A stretch of DNA of 64,000 nt from positions 51,709,956 to 51,773,955 of the forward strand of contig JASEVX010000013.1 in NCBI GenBank assembly GCA_031761405.1, read 5' to 3'. Within the stretch, counting starts at the first letter, position 1. Every line of letters begins with the position of its first letter. Of the stretch, positions 1 to 12,164 are shown piece after piece. Source of the DNA: Serripes groenlandicus. Taxonomy: Eukaryota; Mollusca; Bivalvia; Cardiida; Cardiidae. The translations under genes and the position numbers were made by a program. The notes beneath the pieces are model-generated. The model was given only the letters and a program-made list of their open reading frames with translations, was not told the DNA's origin and searched no databases.

Positions 1-231
1 AAAAGCAGGTTCATCTCTCCCTATTAATTAAAGTGGCATTTCTATCCAGAGGGAAGAAAACTCATGTAAAAAAAGTTCAAATCGATTTTTTTAAAAGTAA
101 GAAGCTGAATGGGTTTGTGATTAACCACAAACATGTTACCCAAGAGCCCACACTCACAAATTATACTTTTCTCCAAGATTTCAGGATTTTAAAAACGGAG
201 CCGTTCATGTACATTTTCATTCCAGAATGTA
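1..231. other. AT-rich intergenic DNA
   Basis: No gene, RNA or recognisable repeat is visible. The short open frame at the left edge has no family signature. Confidence 0.5.
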
Positions 232-446
232 TTTAAAGGTTGGATGTCATATACAAACCGTGTTGAGATCAAATGTACATAACTGTTATAAAAACACACT
301 CAGTTCAATGAGGCATATACAGTGTATACACAATAAGAATGTGTATCTAGTGCTTCAATGAACTGAGTTATTTTTATAACAGTTGACTTGTGTACACTTT
401 ATTCTCCCCCCCCCCCGAATGTTTGTGTTAGACACCAACCTTTAAA
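232..446. mobile_element. Palindromic MITE-like foldback element (215 bp)
   Basis: The two ends are imperfect inverted repeats of roughly 85 bp: TTTAAAGGTTGG at the left is mirrored by CCAACCTTTAAA at the right. Inner arms at about 281-311 and 355-385 pair as AACTGTTATAAAAA with TTTTTATAACAGTT. A run of C near 407-417 interrupts the right arm. No coding capacity is seen, which fits a non-autonomous DNA transposon. Confidence 0.65.
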
Positions 447-1716
447 GAGGTACCTACCGAGCTGGGAAAAACAACTTTATTTAAATAATTAAAATATGAA
501 AGCTTTCTCATACTACAGTCTAATTAGAATCAAACATGTCCTCATAAAGGTTTATAATGGAAAACAATTGTTATTTTACTTATTTTTTTTATGAATTTCT
601 ATAAGAGTGCAACTTTAATTCAAAAGGAGTGTTTAACTTTTCCAACAATTACAAGCGCTTAAGCTTAGTTAGACGTATCGTAAAAAGGTCAGGCAAACCC
701 AAAAATCGTCAAACATGCTTGAATACTTGTTTGCATATTTTCCTTATTACTCTATCAAATACAATACGTTTCATACACTTACACTTAGAAATGAAATGCG
801 CAACTTTATATATGCTTCAGATACAATAATTAAGAAAAGCCCCTAATTAACACATCATTTTACTGACGATTTTCCATGAACAAATGAAGATGAAGTGTAA
901 CACAAATTTGCGACGAAAACTACAAAACAGCCTTAAAAACGTAAATTATCTTTGATTTAGCGTAAAATTACGTCTGTTTCCTCGGCAGACTACAGGAAGG
1001 ATTTAGCGACATTTTCAACCATTTACAGTTGACTTAAACAACATGGAGGCCCATAAAGAGAAAAAATAAAATTAGTGACACTTACATTTTTTATGACAAA
1101 AATACGTTACCAGTGTAACTGATATATTAATAACTGATATCTGAATTTATCTCATACCGATAAATTCATGTAACTCTAGTGAATGGGACAGTATTAAAAA
1201 ACTGGTAAGTATTTTCTTATAAAAATATGTTTTACTTTAAATTATTAAAATGAAAAAAATATACATGAAAAAACGTTTTTCCGATAGAAACCACACAGCA
1301 AAAATGGTGATTTTTTTTTTCATATGTTCTTGTATGATTTCAATGATGTAACTTACACTTGTTTGTCGCTGTTTGCGTGTATTGCATATATATATATATA
1401 TGTATATATATATATGAAATGAACATTTATCTGTTATCTTAAGCTTAAATCGAAACTTATGACGAAATTGTTTAGATTTCAATCCGGATATAACTGCGAC
1501 TTAAAACAAGTAATTACTCCGTTAACGTTATCTTTACTTGATTCTCAAATATTTTAGTTTTTTTTGTGTTCATCACTTTTGCTTGTCTGTGATTGGCTGA
1601 AATATTTTGTTCATATAAATTAACATTGGCGACGTGCTGTATTATGGAAAATAAAGTTGTAAAATACTATTATGTTTTATTACTCACTGAAATAGCCATA
1701 TTAATGCTTAACATAT
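447..1716. other. AT-rich intergenic DNA
   Basis: Nothing supportable as a gene. It contains a short TA microsatellite at about 1388-1413. Open frames here are short and unsupported. Confidence 0.5.
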
Positions 1717-1867
1717 AAGGAATGGAGCGGTTTTATTCATTTTTATGGAGGTATGAACAAAAAAACCTGATCACACTTTCTATGAAACCGCTTCGCGATT
1801 TCATAGAGAGTGATCAGGTTTTTTTGTTCATACCCCCATGAAAACGAAAAAAAAAACTCCATTCCTT
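1717..1867. mobile_element. Near-perfect foldback hairpin element (151 bp)
   Basis: Arms of about 72 bp start AAGGAATGGAG and end CTCCATTCCTT. The inner part, GGTATGAAC through CTGATCAC, is mirrored almost exactly around a very short GCTTCGCG-type turn near 1791-1796. Such a long hairpin with almost no loop is typical of a foldback element or a recent palindromic duplication. Confidence 0.75.
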
Positions 1868-1872
1868 AAATG

Positions 1873-2872
1873 AACGTCAAGTTTACGTCATTTTAAATAA
1901 GCGTTAAGCCAACCTGATAATTGCACGAATTTTGTCCCCCGCAATGCGACGCAATTCGTCGTGCCAATGATTAAAGTATTCGTGAACGAGCGTGAGGAGT
2001 ATGTGAAGGGTGCGGGGTGCGTGCCATGACGTAGAGAGAATGTTGAAATTTTCAATAATTCGGCACGCATAAATGTTCGTACCATGTGCGTGAACCATGC
2101 GTGAACACTGCGCGAACTCGGCACGAACACTGCCGACGGTGCGTATCAATGCGTATCAATGCGTGAACACTGCGCGAACTCGGCGCGAACACTGCGCGAA
2201 CTCGGCGCGAACACTGCCGACGGTGCGTATCAATGCGTGTAAATACGTGAACACTGCCGACGGTGCGTGTCAATGCGTGAACACTGCCGACGGTGCGTGT
2301 CAATGCGTGAACACTGCACGAAGTAGGCGCGAACACTGCCGACGGTGTGTATCAATGCGTGTCAATGGTGAACACTGCGCGAAGTCGGCGTAAACACTGC
2401 CGACGGTGCGTGTCAATGCTTGCAATCGTCCACAGCGGGTCGAGGAATGAAGTTAGGTGTGAAACTACACGCTATATATATAGCGTGCCGCCAAGCGGGA
2501 CAAAAGCGTGACCAATGCATTGCTTTGCGGAAAGACAGCGGGAACTATGCGTGTCGTGCGTGACACTGCGGGACAATGCGGTACGGTAGACGTGAACAAT
2601 GCGCGAACAATACTTAACCTATGCATAAACAAGTATAGTGCAATTTCGTGTCAATGTGTGCCAATGCGGCCCATTTTTTTCCTCGCATTGCGTTACAGTG
2701 CGTAATTTATGCGTGTACAGTGCGCGAACAGGCCGCAAACACGGCTTCAAGCCCCGCTGCGTAGCACCGATATGGCACGCCTTGCCACGACGCATTGCGT
2801 GGCATTGCGGGGACAAAATTCGTGCCAGTGTCAGGGTGGCTTTACACATTTTAGCCTCACCTTTTGACGTTA
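1873..2872. mobile_element. GC-rich element with long terminal inverted repeats and internal tandem repeats
   Basis: The left end (about 1873-1968) and right end (about 2772-2872) are inverted copies of each other. Shared blocks include CACGAATTTTGTCCCC and GCAATGCGACGCAA-like sequence. The interior is much more GC-rich than its surroundings and is largely made of variants of TGCGTGAACACTGC and TGCGTGTCAATGCG. A perfect 20-bp palindrome, CACGCTATATATATAGCGTG, sits at 2468-2487. No transposase is present. Open frames on both strands here are side effects of the GC-rich repeats. Confidence 0.65.
2088..2430. repeat. Minisatellite, about 30-bp unit (GCGTGAACACTGCCGACGG type)
   Basis: Tandem variants of GTGAACACTGCCGACGGTGC alternate with CGCGAACTCGGCGCGAACAC. 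The array lies inside the inverted-repeat element at 1873-2872 and degrades into related TGCGTG motifs up to about 2860. Confidence 0.75.
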
Positions 2873-3885
2873 CGTCTTATTAGATATATGCTATATCGAT
2901 ATATATCTACATGTTTTTTGATATAATTCCTTCTTTCAATGATCCAGCAAGATTTAGTGTATGCTTTAGACTGAACAAACTGTCTCTAAGATTGTTTTAA
3001 ACTATTGATATATACGCATTTTCGTGCATTCTTTTTCCTTTCCATTTCGTCTCGATGTAATATATTGTGTTTAGAATCCGTGTCTCTCTGAAATTAATTG
3101 TGACAGATATTCGCATTTTGCAGTATTCATGTACCTGTTCATCCCTCTATAAGATTTCAATCAAAATGTTTTTACGTTGTAATGGTGTAATACAATGCTG
3201 TATGGATAAAATGTATCTGCATCTGCGAAACGTAAATTGAAAAATAATATATATGTATATAACCGACCAAAATGTTATGAAAATCTAGTCAAAGAATAAT
3301 ATATACATGAATATGAAATAAATCCGTTTGAATCGGTCGAAATTGCGGATTCAACGCAATGCTTTATGTGTCAGTAGATATTCAACTAATAGATGTATAA
3401 CTGAGCTGAGATTTTCGAAAACCAACCAAAGTGCTGTACGAGTAGTTAAAAAACAGATCAGTCTGCACATGTTTGCAATTTAATATGCATTTATGTGTTT
3501 AGGTAACAAAGGACGTCATACTACCTCTGACTAACAGTATACACCGAGATCATATTGGATAGATGTGCAGAGGTATGTATGTGGGTTAGGGTTGATATCT
3601 CAGGTTTATTTTTTCAAAGTTGTTCCGATTAGCATAGAAGACAGTGTTGCAAAAGGATGTTTTGCTTTCTATGTCTCCTTTTGACACAATGTTTTCAAAA
3701 GTTGTCTGCCGCATATGCATCTGTAATTGGAAAAAAATGCTATTCAACTATCACAACCAAATCTAACATTTCAACATTATTAACTTTTGGAATGCACTAG
3801 ACCTGACCTTATCTAGAGGAAACAAACACAAATCATACAGTACTCTTTTCTGATTCCAAGTTAGAACATCACATGATGATAAATA
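2873..3885. other. AT-rich intergenic DNA
   Basis: No gene or clear repeat seen. Confidence 0.45.
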
Positions 3886-4080
3886 TTAACCCTTTCCCAC
3901 ATACAGACGCGTCCTGACACCTCTGCAGGACTGCAGCAGACGACTTTTTAAAACATTGTGGCAAAAGAAGAAATTGCTCATCATGAGCAATTTTTCATGT
4001 TGCCACAATGGCAATGTTTTCAATTATTTTCAATAAGTATACATTTAAGGAGAGTTTCTCTGCTTCAGATTTATTGTTAA
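3886..4080. mobile_element. TTAA-flanked MITE copy (CCCTTTCCCACATAC family)
   Basis: Begins TTAA followed by CCCTTTCCCACATACAG, then a CTGCAGCAGACGAC block. A 23-bp palindrome at 3971-3993 has arms AAATTGCTCAT and ATGAGCAATTT. A TTAA target plus CCC termini resembles piggyBac-type elements. The right end is eroded. The open frame 4008-4343 overlaps this element and is not considered a gene. Confidence 0.6.
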
Positions 4081-4917
4081 TATGCTGTATTACAGTACAT
4101 TACGGATTTTTTTCCACCTTCATAATCGAGCCATTTAAACTCATATTTCCTTTTTCTACAAAATACTCCTTAGACCGGACCAATGAACTATTGGTGAAGG
4201 TCGTTCGGTCGTGCATTAATGTCGAACCAAGCAAAGGGTTACAATTTACAAAGGGTTATTTGTTAATACGGACGTGGGGTGTAGTGATATCCTTGTCCTT
4301 TATAACACCTAAATATGATATGTATACATTCAGAGACTTGTAATTTGTATTTGGTTACCACAAATAAGCGGAATTTATTTCACATATTTTACTTTTGCTT
4401 ATGCATGCATTTGAAATTCAGTCTAGACTTGTTTGCGCTATCTTTTTGTGTGTTCTGGGGCATTTACATCACGTGACTTCAAAATCTGACTTACTAACTA
4501 TAGTACATTTTGCAAGCAAATCCACTAATAAAAAAAGTACTTACCAGTTCATTTCTTTAAAAAATATTAGTTCTGCACCAAAGAGTAAAAAAACATATAT
4601 AATAGTGTGTATTATATAATGAGAAACTGCATCTACAGAAATTAACTTGACTCTTCAGAAATTAACTTTATGGCCCTAGATAAGATCAAAGAGGGCCAAT
4701 AAGTGATGGCTAGGGTCTCAGCTCATGTTAACAGTTATAAGTGATTTACTAGCTGATAAGCCCTTGCTGAATATCAGTAGGCCTCTGGTATAAATGCGTA
4801 GGACTGTAACGGTTATCCTTGAACACAATTAAGTTCATCGTTGTTAGCATGAAATCAGCCTTCGATTTCGGATTTCCCCTCCCCCACTCACGTTATAAAC
4901 TATCATATTGCTGTAAT
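4081..4917. other. AT-rich intergenic DNA
   Basis: No supportable feature; only short unsupported open frames. Confidence 0.4.
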
Positions 4918-5090
4918 TTCCACTTACGCATCTGCAGCAAACGACTTTTGTATACTGTGTGGCAAAAAGGGTAGGGATATTGCTCTTTATGTGTTATTTC
5001 TTCTTTTGTCAAACTGTTTTCAGATTTACTCAATAATCTAACCTCCTTTCTAGAATCGCCTAGATGTTTAAAAAGTCGTATACTACACAT
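4918..5090. mobile_element. Diverged copy of the TTAA-MITE family
   Basis: Carries the CTGCAGCAAACGAC block, a TGTGGCAAAAAG block and a terminal AAAAAGTCGTAT block in family order, but the palindromic core is degraded and the TTAA ends are not intact. Confidence 0.45.
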
Positions 5091-6263
5091 CGGAATATGT
5101 ACGCCAGTAAAAGCACACGTAAAGCTAACGTTATGACTAATAGAAAATTATGTTTGCAAAAATATGAAAATGCAACTTTGGAATAGAATGGAAAACGTTG
5201 TCTGTTGTAGCAACAGTTGACTGCTGTAGATTCGTCAAAACGCGTTTGGCTCTGGAAAACGTTAAATAAAACATCAAAATGATGGGGAAGATAAACCTAC
5301 GTTTATTTATGAACAGCGAGGCTGCAATTCTTCGATTTCTTCTTCATAGCATATTTATGTTGCCTTGTGACATTCAACTAAACGTATCTAACGATGACAC
5401 TCATGGACGATATAAACACATATGAAATTGTCGCAGTTAAAGCGAACATCTTGGGAGAACGGTTTCTGGCGTTAATCAAATAATGGCATTACTCATACCG
5501 TATACCTGATAGATACAATAGTTAAAAACTATTGTGAGAAAAGGGCAAATTACATGTATTGAAAAAGTTTTTATCTTAAAATAATCAAAATAGTACAATG
5601 TTCGTTACAGATAGACATATCTCAGCCATCTAAGGGCTTATTTCAGTTACATCACCATATAAGGTCACATACCTCTGGTGGCGAGCTTATATTGAAAGAA
5701 CGTCTTGACGTTTACAGTATATACACACTCTGTATTCTGAATATTTTCATGTGATATAATGATTAAGTAAGCCATGCTTTTAGATTAATTTGATTCCATT
5801 ATGTTTAACATAGTGCAAGGATCTTAAAAACAAAACGCGAAAATCTTAGAATATACATTTAGTAGTAGATAGTCGGTGAACCTGTTTCATATAACTATAT
5901 CTCTTGACTTTTTTTTTAACGACAAAGAATACCTGGGTTTCTGTAATACGATGGACGGAGATTTCTTTAATGTCAAAGTACATCTCTATCTCAAAACCAG
6001 AACAAAGGCTCGGTATGCGGTTTCTGTGTTTTTATCTATCTAGCGTTCGACACAATCGTATCATTTCTTTCAAATCTGCAGCATTGCTATGACTAATTTC
6101 CTTTCCGTCAAACCGAAATATTCTGACGCCTTATTCAGCTGAAGACATTGTACAATCAATGGAGGAACGTCCTCCCAAAATGAGCACATTTTCATCGTTC
6201 CACAATGATTTCCACTGTGTATCATAAACATAATTTCAAATCGCGAAGTGTCACAATATTTTA
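5091..6263. other. AT-rich intergenic DNA
   Basis: Nothing recognisable as gene, RNA or repeat. Confidence 0.4.
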
Positions 6264-6465
6264 TTAACCCTTTGTTCACAAACATATGCTTTCGGATGCC
6301 TCGGCTGCGGCTTTGGCAAAACAAGACTTTGATCATTATGAGCAATTTTTCGTTTTACCAAGATGTTTTCAACTGTATTCAATAAGTATTATTCTTCCAT
6401 TCATAGAGAACTTCCATCCTTTCGACTTTATGATTGTTCAAAGTCGTCTGCTGGATGAACATGCT
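6264..6465. mobile_element. TTAA-MITE copy
   Basis: TTAA at 6264-6267 is followed by CCCTTTG, a GGATGCCTCGGCTGCGG block, a half palindrome ATTATGAGCAATTTTTCG and the right-side block TCAAAGTCGTCTGCTG. The family order is preserved. Confidence 0.5.
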
Positions 6466-7569
6466 ACAAGTCAGATGGATCCAACAATATCAAACCCGAC
6501 CGATCAATGATCGTTTAGGCGTGTTTTCGAGTCTGTCTCTCGTGTCCAGGGATGTTGTGGTCAATCTCAGTTGCCTTCATCCTCGGTAACAAGGCTATTC
6601 ATACAATATATGATACCCTGGGCAAATTGGATGTATAAATCTTGTACTCATGAATAATCTATGAGGTGAAATGCAGCCGCTTGATCGTTCACATGACACA
6701 AACCTCATGCGATACGAAAATAGCAGTGTAGTAACGGAGGAAATCGTGGTGCATGCTTTACGATGTTTTGCTAGCCAATTTACCCATATATGTTATGAAT
6801 AGCCTGGGTACTGAGGATGAGTTGCCTTATATAGTAGTCGTTATATGGATGGCGTTAGTTCTAGCAAGCATCTGAAATATTAGTTAACCTAACACATACA
6901 TCGTGAATATGTTGTGTTCACAACGAACACATGTTTGAAGGATACCAATACATACAAAAGATATAGTCAACAGTAAGTACCGTATAAACTAATTCGAGAA
7001 CATACCAGTTCAACATAGTATATATGTAAAGGGAAAGGGGAAAGGAACGAACGATGTATCCTCTACAAAATATTCAAATTCTTACGGGCGAATAGCGTAA
7101 GACTGCGTTGAATGTTTTTTTATTTAAAACTGTTTCATGTTGTGCGAAATGTATAATTGATAGATGTACATTTGAATGGCAAACTCGAAGTTATTTCAAG
7201 ACCTAGACAACTGCTTGATCCGACGCTGGACATAGTCTAACACTTTATCTGATATTGACGACACATGGCACATTATGTGGAATTTGGAAGATGCTCATAT
7301 GAGCAATTTTTCAACTTTTATTTCAAGCGTTGTAGGTGGTATACTTATATATCAGATACGTTCACAGCAGAGGAATCAAAATATCAAAATATCATATCGA
7401 GAAACTGGTTATAGCAACTGAGATATTTGTAAATTACAGAATAATTTCACTAACAAGACATAAAAGATTTTTAAAAAAAAGAGTTAGAAAAACAACGACA
7501 TTGCTTCCTAAAAATGATAGAGTAAATTGTTTTTATACGAGTTAGTCTTTAAGTATCACCAACAATAAA
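6466..7569. other. AT-rich intergenic DNA with a MITE core fragment
   Basis: No gene seen. A small remnant of the MITE core (GCTCATATGAGCAATTTTTC) lies near 7291-7315. Confidence 0.4.
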
Positions 7570-7788
7570 GCGTCCGCGTTAAATCCTCGGCCGGGTCGTA
7601 CCAAAGACTTTTAAAATATTAGTAATGGTTTTTCCTCCTTAACGCTAATGATTGTAGGGTTAGCCTTACGACTGGCTCGCTGGTGTCAGGATAAATTGAC
7701 AAGTAGTACATGTAACATACTCAGGAAACGTCTGCAAACTTGTTGAAAGCGTCGTTAAACACCATTCAAACAAATAAACAACTGCTAC
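7570..7788 (+). mobile_element. 5'-truncated tRNA-derived SINE
   Basis: The end of a tRNA-like head (CTCGGCCGGGTC followed by GTACCAAAGACTTTT) is followed by a body with CTGGTGTCAGGATAA and an end AGCGTCGTTAAACACC with an A/C-rich tail. The same arrangement recurs, more decayed, near 60520-60730, and the same head occurs on the minus strand near 35429-35504 and 59689-59762. Confidence 0.5.
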
Positions 7789-8109
7789 CAACAATAAAGT
7801 AAGCAGATTTAACGTTATCTACAACTACTATAACCTACTGTTTTATAATTAGAAACGAGCTAAGCCCTAAAAGCTTTTACTATGTCTGGCGATTAAGTTG
7901 TTTTGTTTTATCTGCGTACAGTAAAGACTCGGATGAACTACCAGTATATGAGTTCAGGGTTTCCAGTGTCCTCATCGTCCTCTTACATATAGTGTAGACC
8001 CGGATGTAACTCCTGACGAAAAACTAGAATTGTTGCCCGACATAATGTTACTACAATATCTCTTCCTGTGATCTCATTACGTATACAGATACAGCAGGAC
8101 TAAAAGTTC
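7789..8109. other. AT-rich intergenic DNA
   Basis: No feature seen. Confidence 0.4.
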
Positions 8110-8330
8110 AAAAACACAGCCGATTTTTTTTTTTTGTAACAGAAAATCCACAGGATGCGAAAAGTGTCTGCCCGTATTAGCCTGTGCAGCATGCATAGAC
8201 TGATCCGGGTCGATACTTTACGCAGAGTCCACAATGTTGGTTTTCTCACGGAGCGGCTCATATTATCTAAAATTCTTCTATCACCAAGTTGCTTATCACG
8301 GTCCGCAGTGATTGAGTGTCGTAAACCCGG
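8110..8330 (+). repeat. Dispersed repeat, half of the palindromic family at 11560-11815
   Basis: Blocks AAAAGTGTCTGCCCG, TGATCCGGGTCGATACTT and CGCAGAGTCCACAATG, then GGTTTTCTC, match the right arm of the palindromic element at 11560-11815. The short open frame over it is a repeat by-product. Confidence 0.6.
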
Positions 8331-8387
8331 TGAACAAATTTAAGTGTGTGTTTTATGATAACGGAGAAAATAGTTATAAGGGCCGTG

Positions 8388-8602
8388 TTACGTATAAATA
8401 CGCTTTCTGATGCCTCTTTAGTAGACAACTTTTTAAAACACTGTGGCAAAAGGAGAAATTGCTCAACATGAGTAGTTTATCATTTTGTCATTTTTTGTTC
8501 AACTGTTTTAACTATAAACAAAATAATTGTAAGCGAGTTATATTTTTGAATAGATGTTTTCAACGTCGTCTGCAGCAGATTATTTGTGTAAGAAAGGGTT
8601 AA
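8388..8602. mobile_element. TTAA-MITE copy with intact right end
   Basis: Ends AAGAAAGGG followed by TTAA at 8599-8602. It contains the CACTGTGGCAAAAGGAGAAA core block and GTCGTCTGCAGCAG on the right. Confidence 0.6.
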
Positions 8603-8989
8603 AAGTAGTATTTGATCATGCTTTGACAACCCTGAATATATATACACATAGCTTCATCATAACGCATTTTTGTTGCAGCCGTTAACAGTCGTTTACATTT
8701 ACATTCACCATAGATTCCAAGTAAACAGTTCAGTTTGAACTGTCGTTATTTTATCACGTTGATGTCCCGTGCTTTCGTTACGAAAATGACACATACAGAC
8801 GCGGCTATGTAACATGACTCGGTTAAATTAAAAACGATAAGAGACTTCCTCTCTGATTAAGCTCGATAAAAGTTCTGATATATTTGGATAGGCGACAGTG
8901 TGTCTTCAATGGTACTTATTTGCACATCTTTCCATCTCAGAGTTAAATTTAAACGTATTTCGTTGACGCTTTGGGTGTATGTTGAATAA
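8603..8989. other. AT-rich intergenic DNA
   Basis: No feature seen. Confidence 0.4.
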
Positions 8990-9530
8990 ATGGAAACGCA
9001 TAACGAAAATAATTGGCCACAATTCCGTTTGTATTAAATGTTTACTTGAAATCTTTACTGGATGTGCATGGCACTTTAGAAACCCGTCAACGCACAACAC
9101 CAAGACAGAAAGTCGGGCTATTTGTGATACCATTGGCGTCGTCGTCGTCTGCGTGGTCTGCGTCGTCACACAAATGTAACCTTACCTCAGAACTCAAATG
9201 TCGTTCAACATTTTCAAATGAAACTTGGTACAGTTGCTGGTACACTAATCAGAAACAGAAGAATACTTGTTGCTGTTTCTGTTGACTCCGTGTTGTCATT
9301 TTTAGCTTGTCTGTCTTCGAAGAAAGAAAGTCGGGCTATTGTGATACCCTTGCCGTCGTCGTCTGCCTAAAAGCCGTTCAACATTTTCAAATGAAAATTG
9401 GTACAAGCTTTCATTGGAGCAATACGCATGTTCATACAAATTCACATAACTCTGGCTTTAATAAGTATTTAGAATTCCCATTTTCCCAAAATTACCTGAC
9501 AAACGTTGGTGTTTGCTCTCTTGTTTAAAG
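8990..9530 (+). repeat. Two partial copies of a GTCGTCGTC-containing dispersed repeat
   Basis: Two units share AGAAAGTCGGGCTATT...GTGATACC, a GTCGTCGTC run, GTTCAACATTTTCAAATGAAA and TTGGTACA. The second begins with TTTAGCTTGTCTGTCTTCGA, resembling the start of the repeat at 50415 (TTTTAGCTCGTCTG). Overlapping open frames differ between units and are not genes. Confidence 0.5.
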
Positions 9531-10061
9531 CATAATACCAGGCTGTTATTTTTAGTACATTGGACGGATTGGTAAAGTTAATCGTTTTATTAATTAGTTA
9601 TTTATCGAGCTTAATTGGCTTTTTCGTCCGTAGGGATGTTTTAAAATACTTCCCGACAGCCAAGACTTTTACGATAAAGGACCGCTCTCATCAAATTCGT
9701 TTAAATGCTAATGATACCCTAGTTGTCTCTATATGAAGTTACTTTTCCAATACGTACGGTACTTATTTAATGTGTTAGCTGTAATGCCATTTTTCTAAGG
9801 TGAATAAACGAGTATGCAATCCCATTTTCCATGTACGTTCTTCCGTTTACAGTTGACATGAAAATCTAAAACAGGGATCAGTGTTGAACTTTTCATAAGC
9901 TGTATTAGACATTTAATAAACAGGATAATTGCTGATCATATTTTGAAAACGTATAGTGTCTCCATGACTATTTCGGTCTGATATCCATACGGGGTCGTGA
10001 ACCTTGTTAATAGTTTACGAGTACCTTATAGGTAGAAGTGATATATTCAGTACGAACATAC
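9531..10061. other. AT-rich intergenic DNA
   Basis: No feature seen. Confidence 0.4.
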
Positions 10062-10172
10062 TTCGGAATTGCTTGCTACTCTGTTCATGTTTACCCTCAC
10101 ACTTGGCTATATAACCATTTGCCGAGTGCGAGGGTAAACAATCTCAGAGAAGAAAGCAATTCCTAAGAATGC
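10062..10172. mobile_element. Foldback hairpin element (about 110 bp)
   Basis: GGAATTGCTTGCTACTCTG...TTTACCCTCACACTTGGC is mirrored by GCCGAGTGCGAGGGTAAAC...AGAAAGCAATTCC, with a short loop near 10108-10118. A TA-rich tract follows to about 10215. Confidence 0.65.
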
Positions 10173-10215
10173 GCGATATATATATATATATAGTTATAGT
10201 TATATAGTTATATAC

Positions 10216-10529
10216 ATGTACATGAACTGCGTCTAGCGCTTTGGGGTCTTAATGTCACTCTCTTTTGAGGTGAGATCATTCTGCGATGCACTTTCAGTAT
10301 TGTTTCAAACTATGCACTAAGGCAAACACACATATATCCACATAGACGGTGAAGACTCTGGTGAGACAGTACGTATACAAAGGATCGCCTGAGTCTGTAC
10401 ATATATGTATATGCATTTGAGACCCAATCTCTCTCATAAATGTGTTGACAGTTTATCTGGTTAACTATACTTCAAAATATTCTCCTTTGAAAATGTCAAA
10501 GATCAGCTATAACAATGATACAAGTGGAA
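10216..10529. other. AT-rich intergenic DNA
   Basis: No feature seen. Confidence 0.4.
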
Positions 10530-11124
10530 AATAACGTTTTAATCCTACTTTCCCACATATAACAAATCTGCAGCAGACGACTTGAAAAACACTACTGCGA
10601 ACATATATTGCAAATATATTGAAAATCGTCTTCTGCAGAGGCGTCAGAATGTTTATTTTTTTCAATTGAGAAGCCAGGCGAATACTGATTAGCTTCAAAA
10701 TGTTCCGATGTATAAATATTATTTCAGGAAAGGTACATAAAACTCAATCAAAGATAATTGCACTATGATGTTTCGAATAACTCAATGTCTAATAATGGTT
10801 TAACAGAGAATAATATATGCAAGTCTCTGTTTTAGAAACGTACTTCAAATGCTATTTATGACAGACAGATATGAATGTATTTACCCTCGCCGTGCAGAGG
10901 CAAGGGAGTTAATTATATATAGTATTTTAACACTTTTCTTATGCTGACACACATTTCGCGTATCTGTAGCAAACGTCGACATTCTTAGCAAGTCCCTCTT
11001 TTGCCGCAATGTTTTCCACTCTTTTCAATAATCATGATTTCAATAATAGATATTCACAGGTTTTTTCATATGTCTGTTCAAGGTCGTATCATGTAGATGT
11101 GTTGTATGGGGTAAAAGGTTAAGA
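10530..11124. mobile_element. Two diverged TTAA-MITE copies
   Basis: 10530-10650 has CTTTCCCACATATAAC, CTGCAGCAGACGAC and, inverted, GTCTTCTGCAGAGGCGTC. About 10930-11124 has GTAGCAAACGTCGAC, TTTTGCCGCAATGTTTTC and GGGGTAAAAGGTTAA at its right end. Both keep family order but are eroded. Confidence 0.5.
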
Positions 11125-11559
11125 TTATTAATCCAGGAAGCCTCAGCCAATTAATCAACTTTTGATCCGAACATTTTTCCGTCACCATAATGTTGTCAAA
11201 CATAGCAAATGCCGTTAATCTTCAAACCAGCAATAACCCAGGATGTTCTTTATTTGTTAAAATCATTGATTTTGACAGGTCTTAAAACTTTAACACATTT
11301 CAAATCTAGGACCCTTTACATGTCACACATGTTATATATTTCATTACAAAATTGTTGAATCTATTCTGTTTTTTTCACAGCTATGCTTCTAAAAGTAAAA
11401 GTGTTGAACCCGACTAAAAGAACTACGGATTTCGAGAATATAGACACATGCAAACAAAAAAGTGTGAGTCGGGTGCATTGAATTAAGATAGTGTTGCACG
11501 TATCTCATCAGAAACTTCACATTACACACATACCTTTACCCAATGATTATTTACATGAG
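11125..11559. other. AT-rich intergenic DNA
   Basis: No feature seen. Confidence 0.4.
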
Positions 11560-11815
11560 CCGTCCTACGAGAAAACCAACATTGTGGACTCTGCGTAATG
11601 TATCGACCCGGATCAGCCTAAACATGCCGCACAGGCTTACCCGGACAGACTAAGCCGCGCCGACACATTCCGTCTCACTCCTGAAACAGAAAATCAGCAG
11701 GAGGCGAAAAAAGTGTCTGTCCGGATTAGCCGGCGTGGCATGCTTAGGCTGATCCGGGTCGATACTTTACGCAGAGTCCACACTTTTGGTTTTCTCGTGG
11801 GACGGCTTATATTAT
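11560..11815. mobile_element. Palindromic dispersed repeat (about 250 bp)
   Basis: The left arm GAGCCGTCCTACGAGAAAAC...ATCGACCCGGATCAGCC is mirrored by GGCTGATCCGGGTCGAT...GTTTTCTCGTGGGACGGCT. Arms are about 115 bp around a centre near CCTGAAACAG. A single-arm copy lies at 8110-8330. Confidence 0.7.
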
Positions 11816-12164
11816 TTTTCTAAATATTTTCCTATACCATGTCATGCGATGCATTTTTTGTAAATGATCCGTTATCAGGCGTTGATAAATGGCATATGTT
11901 ATCCTGTCTTAAATCACAACTGGTGGATTTTGTGATCAGCTGACAGCGTAAACAATTTACAAAAAGTATAATTGAACATTTTGGTAGTCATATCATAACC
12001 TTTGTGATGTGATTAAGTGGAAACCTGTGAGTTTGTACTGTATTATGAAAGTATACCAATAATCTTTTCTCAGCGGTTTAATATTCGGATCAAGACAAGA
12101 GTGCTCTGCTTCGAAAGTGTAATCAAACAGGCATTGGACAAACACTTTTAACGAGACACACTTC
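11816..12164. other. AT-rich intergenic DNA
   Basis: No feature seen. Confidence 0.4.

Noticed and set aside
2052..2393. Arg/Cys-rich frames in the GC-rich element
   Set aside because: Overlapping open frames on both strands following the 30-bp tandem repeat.
4008..4343. 111-codon frame
   Set aside because: Starts inside a MITE copy, no recognisable domain, and no comparable frame in other copies of the family.
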